From Nitrospinota bacterium (lineage in GTDB: Bacteria > Nitrospinota > Nitrospinia > UBA9942), in contig JACQEW010000192.1 in NCBI GenBank assembly GCA_016200365.1, positions 1 to 10,241 on the forward strand: 10,241 nucleotides of DNA. Reading direction: 5' to 3'. Both the position numbers and the translations under genes were made by a program. Shown piece after piece: positions 1 to 7,800 of the stretch (position 1 is its first letter; the number at the start of each line of letters is the position of its first letter). The notes beneath the pieces were generated by a model, which was not told where the DNA came from, made no database searches, and was given only the letters and a program-made list of their open reading frames with translations.

Positions 1-137
1 AGGTTTTGCTTGCCAATGCACTGGCTGCTATGAAGTCGCCTGCCGCCAATCTGGTTGGTGTTTTGCAGGGTATTGTAAGGAAGTTTGTTTATACATTGAA
101 GGCAATAGAGGAAACAAAGGCACAATCAACTAAATAA
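1..137 (+). CDS. rplJ: 50S ribosomal protein L10, C-terminal fragment
   Basis: The reading frame enters at base 3 and ends at TAA 135-137, giving the last 44 residues. They include the run SPAANLVGVLQGIVRKFVY, which matches the C-terminal helix of the L10 family (E. coli has a related ATNLVGVLQAPARNLVRVL). In that family this long helix is where L7/L12 dimers dock, so L10 is the base of the flexible stalk on the 50S subunit that recruits elongation and initiation factors. The identification is supported by rplL lying 80 bases downstream, the usual rplJ-rplL order. The start and the rRNA-binding N-terminal domain lie outside the window. The stop codon itself falls within the left arm of the dyad that fills the spacer to rplL. 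Confidence is high for the family even though only the tail is visible. Confidence 0.93.
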   Translation, partial: VLLANALAAMKSPAANLVGVLQGIVRKFVYTLKAIEETKAQSTK

Positions 138-197
138 CTAACAACCTACAACTAACAACTAAGTTGTTGGTTATTAGTTGTAAGTTGTAGGTTGTAA
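135..197. repeat. Tandem-repeat dyad in the rplJ-rplL spacer
   Basis: The 80-base spacer is almost wholly a dyad. ACAACCTACAACT at 141-153 is an exact inverted copy of AGTTGTAGGTTGT at 183-195 (13 bp). Between them AACAACT (154-160) faces AGTTGTT (162-168) across one base, and TAACTAACAAC (135-145) can also pair with GTTGTTGGTTA (164-174) with one mismatch. The left arm is made of variants of ACAACTA and the right arm of variants of TAGTTGT, so several registers of pairing are possible. The left arm starts in the rplJ stop codon and the right arm ends 6 bases before the rplL Shine-Dalgarno. There is no U-tract, so it does not look like a terminator. Function unknown. Confidence 0.85.
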
Positions 198-217
198 TTT
201 AAAGGGAGGGAAAGATT

Positions 218-616
218 ATGGCTGAGGTAGCAAAGATTACAAGGGAGGATGTAATATCTTACATCGAGAACATTTCTGTTCTTGAACTCTCGGATCTGGT
301 AAAAGAGCTCGAGAAGAAATTTGGCGTTACTGCTGCAGCCCCTGTAGCAGTTGCGGCAGTAGGAGGCGCGCCGGCAGGCGCAGCAGCAGGTGCGGCTGCA
401 GAGCCGGCAACGGTCAGCGTAATACTGGCAGGCGCCGGCGATAAGAAGATTCAGGTGATAAAGGTTGTCAGGGAGCTGACCAGCCTCGGGCTTAAGGAGG
501 CAAAAGACCTCGTAGATGGAGCCCCCAAGCCGTTAAAGGAAGGCATAAAGAAGGAGGAGGCTGAAGAGATAAAAAAGAAGCTGGAAGATGTTGGGGCAAA
601 GATAGAGATAAAATAG
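218..616 (+). CDS. rplL: 50S ribosomal protein L7/L12
   Basis: This 132-residue protein is the multi-copy stalk protein that binds L10 and stimulates GTP hydrolysis by translation factors on the 50S subunit. The sequence shows the three family parts in order. An N-terminal helical dimerisation region spans about residues 1-36 (VLELSDLVKELEKKFGV). An Ala/Gly/Pro-rich hinge covers about 37-64. The C-terminal factor-binding domain covers about 65-132 and includes the diagnostic GLKEAKDLV (91-99) and KEGI-KKEEAEEIKKKLE stretch. It is slightly longer than the E. coli protein because of a longer hinge. The start of the C-terminal domain reads EPATVSVIL instead of the common E-K-T-E-F-D-V form. ATG 218 is preceded by GGGAGGG at 204-210, seven bases away. 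Spacing and orientation suit co-transcription with rplJ and rpoB. Confidence 0.98.
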   Translation: MAEVAKITREDVISYIENISVLELSDLVKELEKKFGVTAAAPVAVAAVGGAPAGAAAGAAAEPATVSVILAGAGDKKIQVIKVVRELTSLGLKEAKDLVDGAPKPLKEGIKKEEAEEIKKKLEDVGAKIEIK

Positions 617-620
617 GGAA

Positions 621-680
621 AGTGTAAGTGTAAGTGTAAGTGATGAGTATTAGGTTTTCACTTTCACTTTCACTTACACT
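621..680. repeat. Hexamer-repeat hairpin in the rplL-rpoB spacer
   Basis: The left arm (621-642) is AGTGTA repeated three times plus AGTG. The right arm (659-680) is CACTTT, CACTTT, CACTTA, CACT. Twenty of 22 positions are complementary and both exceptions are T opposite T; A643 and T658 could add one more pair, leaving a loop of 14 bases. It begins 4 bases after the rplL stop and ends 5 bases before the rpoB Shine-Dalgarno (686-690). Only ATTTTG follows, so it is not a convincing intrinsic terminator. In E. coli this same junction holds an attenuator and an RNase III processing site, so a role in partial termination or mRNA cleavage is a reasonable but untested inference. Confidence 0.9.
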
Positions 681-685
681 ATTTT

Positions 686-690
686 GAGGG
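686..690 (+). promoter_or_regulatory. rpoB ribosome binding site
   Basis: GAGGG at 686-690 lies 8 bases before ATG 699, which fixes the rpoB start. The frame is open back to TTG 684, but that codon overlaps this site. TTG 696 would leave only 5 bases and ATG 705 would leave 14. Confidence 0.75.
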
Positions 691-698
691 TTTTATTG

Positions 699-3600
699 AT
701 GAATATGAAAAATTTTATTCAGCGAAAGGACTTTAGCAGGATCCCTGCGATAGTTGATATCCCGAATTTGATAGAGGTTCAGAAAATATCCTATGATAGA
801 TTCATGCAGAGGGGCAGGCATCCGTCAAAGAGGGAGAATAAGGGGCTGGACGAGGTCTTCAGGAGTGTTTTCCCTATATCCAATTATAAGGATACCGCCT
901 CTATCGAATATATCGGGTACGAGGTGGGGATATGGGAATGCGGCTGCGGCGAGTATAAGGGATTGGGCGGCGAGGGGATGGTCTGCGAAAAATGTAAAAA
1001 AGATGTGGTCTATAAAGAGAAATACAGCATGGAGGAATGCCGCCAGAAGGGAATGACCTACGCCGATCCCCTCAAAGTCATGGTGCAGTTGATGGTTAAA
1101 GAAAAGGATGAAAAGGGGAAAAGCGCCATCCGTGAAATCAAAGAGCAGAAGATTTACTTAGGCGAGATACCCCTCATGACAGATACAGGGACATTTATTA
1201 TAAACGGGATAGAGAGGGTTATCGTGAGTCAGATGCACCGCTCACCCGGCGCCTTCTTTTTTCATGATAAGAGTAAAAGCACTTCTCTCGGAAAGGTTAC
1301 CTATTCTGCCCGTCTGATACCTTATAGAGGCTCATGGCTCGATTTTGAGTTTGATACGAAGGATATACTTTATGTAAGGATTGACAGGAGGAGGAAGTTT
1401 CCGGCAACCATCCTGTTGAGGTCGCTTGGATATTCGACAGAGGAGATTCTTTCCCTTTTCTACGAGTCTGCAAAGGTAAGTTATCATCCCGATTCGGATA
1501 TATTTTCGGTAAAGGTATCTGACCTTTTGGTAGGGCAAAAGGCTAAGGAGGATATAATTGACCCGTCTACAGGCGAGTGCATAGTAAAGGCGCATAAGAA
1601 GATACATAAAGGGATGATAAAGAGGATGGAATCTGCAAAGATAAAGACAATCAATATAAATCCCGAAGATATGGCGGGGAAGATAATAGCCTGTGATGTT
1701 GTGGATGAAAATACAGGTGAGATTCTGCTGGAGATAAATGCAGATATTACTCCTGATATGCTGGATGCCATAAAGAAAAACAAGATAAAGGAGTTTTCTA
1801 TTCTCCATATTGATGAGCAGTATAACGATACATCTCTCAGGGATACACTGCTTTCCGATAAAATAAATACCACCGAGGAGGCGTTAAGAGAGATATACAA
1901 GAGGATAAGACCGGGCGAGCCGCCGACAATCGAGACCGCCAGGCTGCTTTTTAACGGTTTATTTTTCAATCCAAAACGCTATGACCTGTCCGAGGTAGGG
2001 AGACTAAAGCTTAACAACAAGTTGGGGCTGAATTTGCCATTAAGCCATAGGCATTTAACACCTGAAGATATTGTTGCTACAATGAGGTATCTGCTGAATC
2101 TCCGCAAGGGGATTGGAAATGTGGATGATATTGATCATCTCGGCAACAGGAGGATAAGGGCGATAGGCGAGTCTCTGGAGAATCAATTGAGGATAGGGTT
2201 GGTGAGAATGGAGAGGGCAATTATGGAGAGGATGAATACTCAGGATATCGAGACTGCAATGCCCTACGACCTTATCAATTCGAAGCCGGTGACAGCCGCC
2301 ATAAAGGAGTTCTTCGGAAGCAGCCAGCTTTCTCAGTTTATGGACCAGACAAACCCCTTGTCCGAGATTACTCACAAGAGGAGGCTCTCTGCACTGGGTC
2401 CCGGAGGGCTTACCAGAGAGAGGGCAGGGTTTGAGGTCAGAGATGTTCACCCGACTCATTACGGCAGGATATGCCCGATAGAGACACCCGAAGGACCGAA
2501 TATAGGACTTATTGCATCTCTCAGCACCTATGCGAGGGTGAATGAATTTGGATTTATAGAGAGCCCTTACAGAAGGGTAAAAAACAGTAAGGTGATGGAT
2601 GAGGTGGTTTACCTCTCTGCTATGGATGAAGAGGGGTTTACTATTGCCCAGGCAAATGCACCTATAGATTCAAAGGGTAATTTTGAGACTGATATGGTTT
2701 CAGCCAGGAAGGGCGGGGAATTTGTAATGGCGTCTCCTGACAAGGTTGATTATATGGATGTATCGCCAAAGCAGCTTGTAAGTGTGGCTGCGTCTCTCAT
2801 CCCGTTTCTTGAGCATGATGACGCCAACAGGGCTCTGATGGGATCGAATATGCAGCGACAGGCTGTTCCCCTTTTAAGGACAGAGGCGCCACTGGTGGGT
2901 ACAGGAATGGAGAGGATTGTTGCGAGGGATTCAGGGGCAGCCGTTCTGGCAAGGTCTGCAGGGGATGTTTTGAGCGTTGATGCCAACAAGGTTGTTATAG
3001 TATCTGACGGGAAAGATAGAGATAAAAAGACATCGAGGGTGGATGTTTATAATCTCCTCAAATATAACAGGTCGAATCAGAATACCTGTATAAATCAGAG
3101 GCCTCTTGTGAATGTCGGCGACAGGATGAAAAAGGGCGATGTTATTGCCGACGGACCTGCCACCGATAAAGGCGATCTTGCCTTGGGCCGCAATGTGCTT
3201 GTAGCCTTTATGCCATGGGAGGGATATAACTTTGAAGATGCAATCATCGTAAGCGAGCGGCTTTCAGGGGAGGATACCTTCACCTCCGTTCATATAGAAG
3301 AATTTGAGGTAGAGGCAAGGGATACGAAGCAGGGGAAAGAGGAAATTACCATGGATATACCGAATGTAAATAAGGAGGTATTGAAGGACCTGGACGAAAG
3401 CGGGATTATCCGCATCGGCGCAAAGGTTAAGCCTGACGACATTCTGGTTGGTAAGATTACTCCGAAAGGCGAGACTATCCTCTCTCCGGAAGAAAAGCTT
3501 TTAAAGGCGATCTTCGGCGAGAAGGCAGGGGATGTAAGAGATACATCTCTCAGGGTGCCTCCGGGGATAGAGGGAACGGTTATAGGGGTGAAGGTTTTTT

Positions 3601-4727
3601 CTCGTAAGGGTATTGATAAAGATTCAAGGACACAGAGCCTTGAAGAAGAAGAGATGTCAAGACTCACAAAGGATTACGAAGAGGAGATAGATATTATAAA
3701 AGAAGAGAGGGATAAGAAGATTAGAATCCTCCTTATGGATAAGACCGCTGCAAAGGATGTAAAGGTCGGGAAGAAGCTTTTTATTCAGAAAAAGAAGAAG
3801 CTGACCGAGAACATATTGGAGAAATTGAGCGGTAAGGATTTGTTAAGCGTGGAAGTGACGGAAGAGAGCATAATGGATGAGATACAGGAGGTTGAAGATG
3901 CGGCACAGGACCAGATTCACGCCATGAAGACCCTGATGAACGAGAAGATATCGAAGCTGAAAAAGGGCGATGAACTGTCTCCGGGAGTTATTAAGCTGGT
4001 TAAGGTGTTTGTAGCGATGAAGAGAAAGCTTTCCGTGGGCGATAAGATGGCAGGAAGACATGGAAATAAAGGGGTTGTTGCAAGAATTGTCCCCGAGGAA
4101 GATATGCCGTATCTTTCAGACGGAACACCTGTTGACATTATCTTGAACCCCCTCGGAGTGCCGTCCCGAATGAATGTCGGACAGATCCTGGAGACAAATC
4201 TCGGAATGGCTGCAAAAAAACTGAATATCCATGTTGCATCGCCTGTATTTGACGGCGCAAGGGAAGAAGATATAAAGAAGATGCTGAAGGATGTAGGTTT
4301 TCCTGATACAGGGAAAACGATTCTCTATGACGGCAGGACAGGCAAGCCCTTTGACCAGAAGGTGGTGGTGGGGTATATCTACATAATGAAGCTTCATCAT
4401 CTTGTTGATGATAAGATACATGCAAGGTCTACGGGTCCATATTCTCTGGTTACCCAGCAGCCGCTGGGTGGAAAGGCGCAGTTTGGAGGTCAGAGGCTCG
4501 GTGAAATGGAGGTCTGGGCAATCGAATCCTATGGAGCGGCTCATACATTACAGGAGATGCTGACGGTAAAATCCGATGATGTCGAGGGCAGAAAGCGGAT
4601 ATATGAGACTATTGTAAAGGGTGACAGCACGTTGCAGCCCGGAGTCCCCGAGTCTTTCAATGTTCTTGTAAAGGAGCTTCAGAGTCTGGCGCTGGATGTG
4701 GAATTGATTGAGGATGAGAAAGAATAA
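699..4727 (+). CDS. rpoB: DNA-directed RNA polymerase subunit beta
   Basis: This 1342-residue protein is the beta subunit of core RNA polymerase, forming one side of the active-site cleft with beta'. Landmarks are clear. The rifampicin pocket FFGSSQLSQFMDQTNPLSE has D549, H559 and S564 at the positions of E. coli D516, H526 and S531, all the sensitive type. The active-site loop GYNFEDAI has E846/D847 (E. coli E813/D814). DKMAGRHGNKG carries K1116 and K1124 (E. coli K1065/K1073). The conserved C-terminus GGKAQFGGQRLGEMEVWA clamps beta'. A charged, coiled-coil-like insertion lies at about residues 980-1090. The E. coli-type insertion after GMAAK (about 50 residues) is missing. An unusual 28-residue net insertion with a C-x-C-x12-C-x2-C pattern sits near residues 78-112. 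The gene is followed after 96 bases by rpoC, so a shared transcript is expected. Confidence 0.98.
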   Translation: MNMKNFIQRKDFSRIPAIVDIPNLIEVQKISYDRFMQRGRHPSKRENKGLDEVFRSVFPISNYKDTASIEYIGYEVGIWECGCGEYKGLGGEGMVCEKCKKDVVYKEKYSMEECRQKGMTYADPLKVMVQLMVKEKDEKGKSAIREIKEQKIYLGEIPLMTDTGTFIINGIERVIVSQMHRSPGAFFFHDKSKSTSLGKVTYSARLIPYRGSWLDFEFDTKDILYVRIDRRRKFPATILLRSLGYSTEEILSLFYESAKVSYHPDSDIFSVKVSDLLVGQKAKEDIIDPSTGECIVKAHKKIHKGMIKRMESAKIKTININPEDMAGKIIACDVVDENTGEILLEINADITPDMLDAIKKNKIKEFSILHIDEQYNDTSLRDTLLSDKINTTEEALREIYKRIRPGEPPTIETARLLFNGLFFNPKRYDLSEVGRLKLNNKLGLNLPLSHRHLTPEDIVATMRYLLNLRKGIGNVDDIDHLGNRRIRAIGESLENQLRIGLVRMERAIMERMNTQDIETAMPYDLINSKPVTAAIKEFFGSSQLSQFMDQTNPLSEITHKRRLSALGPGGLTRERAGFEVRDVHPTHYGRICPIETPEGPNIGLIASLSTYARVNEFGFIESPYRRVKNSKVMDEVVYLSAMDEEGFTIAQANAPIDSKGNFETDMVSARKGGEFVMASPDKVDYMDVSPKQLVSVAASLIPFLEHDDANRALMGSNMQRQAVPLLRTEAPLVGTGMERIVARDSGAAVLARSAGDVLSVDANKVVIVSDGKDRDKKTSRVDVYNLLKYNRSNQNTCINQRPLVNVGDRMKKGDVIADGPATDKGDLALGRNVLVAFMPWEGYNFEDAIIVSERLSGEDTFTSVHIEEFEVEARDTKQGKEEITMDIPNVNKEVLKDLDESGIIRIGAKVKPDDILVGKITPKGETILSPEEKLLKAIFGEKAGDVRDTSLRVPPGIEGTVIGVKVFSRKGIDKDSRTQSLEEEEMSRLTKDYEEEIDIIKEERDKKIRILLMDKTAAKDVKVGKKLFIQKKKKLTENILEKLSGKDLLSVEVTEESIMDEIQEVEDAAQDQIHAMKTLMNEKISKLKKGDELSPGVIKLVKVFVAMKRKLSVGDKMAGRHGNKGVVARIVPEEDMPYLSDGTPVDIILNPLGVPSRMNVGQILETNLGMAAKKLNIHVASPVFDGAREEDIKKMLKDVGFPDTGKTILYDGRTGKPFDQKVVVGYIYIMKLHHLVDDKIHARSTGPYSLVTQQPLGGKAQFGGQRLGEMEVWAIESYGAAHTLQEMLTVKSDDVEGRKRIYETIVKGDSTLQPGVPESFNVLVKELQSLALDVELIEDEKE
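933..1010 (+). other. Zinc-ribbon-like insertion in RpoB resembling the RpoC zinc domain
   Basis: Residues 79-104 of RpoB contain C81, C83, C96 and C99, spaced C-x-C-x12-C-x2-C. RpoC residues 68-93 contain C70, C72, C85 and C88 with exactly the same spacing. Both begin WEC-x-CG and end V-C-E-K-C, and by eye 13 of the 26 aligned positions are identical. E. coli beta has only seven residues (EPVFDVQ) between its YRLG and EC motifs; here 35 residues separate YEVG (74-77) and EEC (112-114). Zinc binding is inferred from the cysteine pattern and has not been shown. In E. coli beta' the corresponding domain sits at the clamp near the RNA exit and upstream DNA. Confidence 0.8.
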
Positions 4728-4808
4728 GGCGAAAAGGCGAAAAGGCGAAAAGGTGAAAAGGTTTAAAACCTTTTAACCTTTTAACCTCTTAACCTCTTAA
4801 CCTCTTTT
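4728..4808. repeat. Octamer-repeat dyad in the rpoB-rpoC spacer
   Basis: Immediately after the rpoB stop come three copies of GGCGAAAA (4728-4751) and one GGTGAAAA (4752-4759). The opposing arm is CCTTTTAA twice (4769-4784), CCTCTTAA twice (4785-4800) and CCTCTTTT (4801-4808). The centre is an exact 9-bp inverted repeat, AAAAGGTTT (4756-4764) and AAACCTTTT (4766-4774), around one A. Outside the centre the arms keep the same 8-base period but use different words: the GG and AAAA blocks pair with CC and TTTT, while the two bases between them do not. A run of six T (4805-4810) precedes the rpoC Shine-Dalgarno, but a full terminator here would separate rpoC from its promoter, so termination is unlikely to be its role. 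Confidence 0.85.
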
Positions 4809-4810
4809 TT

Positions 4811-4815
4811 GGAGG
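4811..4815 (+). promoter_or_regulatory. rpoC ribosome binding site, selecting a TTG start
   Basis: A strong GGAGG lies 8 bases before TTG 4824. No in-frame ATG lies close downstream, and the upstream in-frame TTG 4809 overlaps this site, so TTG 4824 is the supported start. Confidence 0.8.
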
Positions 4816-4823
4816 ATATAAAA

Positions 4824-7800
4824 TTGGATAAGTTTAAAGAGCTTTTTGAAAAACCAAAGGACCCTATTTCCTTTGATGGAATAAAGATCAGGATTGCCTC
4901 TCCGGAGAAGATACTGTCATGGTCTCACGGCGAAGTGAAAAAACCCGAGACCATAAACTACAGGACATTTAAACCGGAAAGGGACGGGCTCTTCTGCGGC
5001 AAGATATTTGGTCCTGTAAAGGACTGGGAGTGTATCTGCGGAAAATATAGGAGGATGAAATATAAAGGAGTGGTGTGCGAAAAGTGCGGCGTGGAGGTTA
5101 CCCTTTCAAAGGTAAGGAGAGAGAGAATGGGTCATATAGAGCTTGCATCCCCGGTGACGCATATCTGGTTCTTTAAAGGGTTGCCGAGCAGGATCGGCAA
5201 TATGCTCGATCTGTCCATCCGTGAGCTTGAGCGGGTGATATATTTTGAAAATTATATAGTGGTTGATGCCGGCGATACTCCCCTGACAGAAAAGAGGCTT
5301 CTTACAGAGGAAAAATATAGGGAGATGAGAGGGCTTTATGGAGAGCGATTCAAGGCCAGTATGGGGGCGGAGGCGATTTATGAGCTGCTTAAAAAGATAG
5401 ACCTTGAAAAGCTTTCAAAGGAGCTGAAGGAGGAGCTTAAATCAACATCTTCCGTTCAGACCAGAAGGAAGCTGGTTAAGAGACTGAAAACAGTGGAGGC
5501 ATTCAGAAAATCCGACAATAAACCCGAGTGGATGGTACTCAAGATAATCCCTGTAATTCCTCCTGAGCTCAGACCATTGGTTCCTTTAGATGGCGGGAGG
5601 TTTGCCACATCGGATTTGAACGACCTGTATAGACGAGTGATAAATAGAAACAACAGACTTAAACGGCTTATGGAGCTAAAAGCGCCTGAGATAATAATAA
5701 GGAATGAAAAGAGGATGCTTCAGGAGGCTGTAGCAGCCTTGTTTGATAATGGGCGGAGGGGAAGGACATTGAGGGGGACAAACAAGAGGCCGCTAAAATC
5801 TTTAAGCGATATGCTGAAAGGCAAGCAGGGACGTTTCAGGCAGAATCTGCTTGGAAAGAGGGTTGACTATTCAGGAAGGACTGTCATTGTCGTTGGTCCT
5901 GACTTAAAATTCCATCAGTGCGGGCTTCCTAAAAAAATGGCGTTAGAGCTTTTCAAGCCATTTATATTTAACAAACTGGAACAGAAAGGTTATGCCACAA
6001 CTATCAAGAGCGCCAAGAAGCTTGTAGAGAAGGAGTCCCCTGAAGTATGGGAGGTATTGGATGAGGTTGTAAAAGACCACCCTGTGCTTCTGAACAGGGC
6101 GCCTACGCTTCACCGTCTCGGTATTCAGGCATTTGAGCCGGTCTTGATAGAGGGAAAGGCAATAAAGATACATCCCCTTGTCTGCGCAGCCTTTAACGCG
6201 GATTTTGACGGCGACCAGATGGCTGTCCACATGCCTCTTTCGATGGAGGCGCGGATAGAGGCAAAGGTTTTGATGCTTTCGACGAACAATATTCTTTCCC
6301 CTGCCAGCGGAAAGCCTATTACAGTTCCCAGCCAGGATATAGTCCTTGGATGTTATTACATGACAAAAATTAAGGGCGGGGTAAAGGGAGAGAATAAGGT
6401 GTTTTCGAATCCGGATGAAGTGCGGATTGCCTACGATGCGGGTGAGATAGATCTCCATGCGAAGATAAAGGTCAGGATGAAAGGTGAATTGGTCTCGACG
6501 ACAGCAGGGAGAACTCTCCTGTATGAAATAGTGCCGGCAGAGATACCCTTTTCAAAGATAAACAGGGTGATGAATAAAAATACTCTATCCGATCTGGTAA
6601 GCGAGAGTTATTTAAAGTCCGGCAGAGAAAAGACCGTGGAGTTTCTCGATAACCTTAAAGATATTGGATTTAGATATGCTACTAAGGCAGGCATTTCCAT
6701 ATCCCTCGACGATATGCGTATCCCCGTCACAAAGGAGAAGCTTGTCGAAGACGGACGGAAAGAGGTTATGAAGGTGGAAAAACAATACAGGAACGGACTA
6801 ATAACCAACGGCGAGAGGTATAACAAAATAATAGATATATGGGCGCATGTAAATGAACAGGTTTCGGATGAGATGTTTAAGGACCTGGAAGCAGAGGATA
6901 AGAGGATAGTGGAGGGGGCATCCGATAAAGATACGGATTTTAACTCCATATACATAATGGCGGATTCCGGCGCAAGAGGAAGCTCTCAGCAGATAAGACA
7001 GCTTGCAGGGATGAGGGGGTTAATGGCAAAGCCGTCGGGAGAGATTATAGAAACCCCTATTACTGCGAATTTCAGAGAGGGGCTTACGGTTTTGCAGTAC
7101 TTTATATCAACACACGGGGCAAGGAAAGGTCTTGCAGATACGGCGCTCAAGACTGCCAATTCGGGTTATCTCACAAGGAGACTGGTTGATGTGTCTCATG
7201 ACATAGTGATAAAGGAAGAAGATTGTAGAACGATAAGAGGCATAGAGGTTGAGTCGCTTATCGAGAGCGGAGAGATTATCCAGTCATTAGGCGACAGGAT
7301 ACTTGGCAGGATAGCCCTTGAAGATATAGCCGACCCCTTTACCGAGGAAGTGCTGGTAAAGGCGAATGATGACATAGATGAAGATGCAGTAGAGAGGATT
7401 GAGAACGCAGGTATAGAAAAGATAAATATCCGTTCAGTGCTTACATGCGAGTCTTCAGAGGGGGCTTGTGCTATGTGTTACGGGAGGAATCTCGGCACAG
7501 GCGAGCTGGTTACGATAGGCGAGGCAGTGGGTATAATAGCCGCCCAGTCAATTGGCGAACCCGGGACACAGCTTACCATGAGGACATTCCATATAGGCGG
7601 GACAGCCAGCAGGGTAGTGGAGCAGACCACGCTTCAGACCAAAAAGGGAGGTACTGTAAAATATTCCGATTTAAAAACCGTGGTAAACAGGCACGGTGAT
7701 ATTGTCGTCATGAACAGGAACAGCTCTATAATAATTCAGGATGAGCACGGAAGGGAAAAGGAGAGATATAAAGTTGTTTACGGCGCAAAACTAAAGGTAA

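Noticed and set aside
684..698. Longer rpoB start at TTG 684
   Set aside because: The codon overlaps the GAGGG Shine-Dalgarno and has no site of its own; ATG 699 is 8 bases from GAGGG.
1332..1969. Antisense open frames over rpoB and rpoC
   Set aside because: These are low-complexity shadows of the real genes, lacking recognisable domains or ribosome binding sites. The same holds for the other minus-strand frames in the window.
2310..2396. Rifampicin or streptomycin resistance changes in rpoB and rpsL
   Set aside because: RpoB D549, H559, S564 and S12 K43, K88 are the ordinary sensitive-type residues.
4728..4810. Intrinsic terminator between rpoB and rpoC (dyad followed by TTTTTT)
   Set aside because: The stem near the T-run is poorly paired, the T-run directly abuts the rpoC ribosome binding site, and there is no promoter for rpoC after it.
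4809..4823. Longer rpoC start at TTG 4809
   Set aside because: It overlaps the GGAGG site. Starting at TTG 4824 gives zinc and catalytic residue numbers identical to E. coli.
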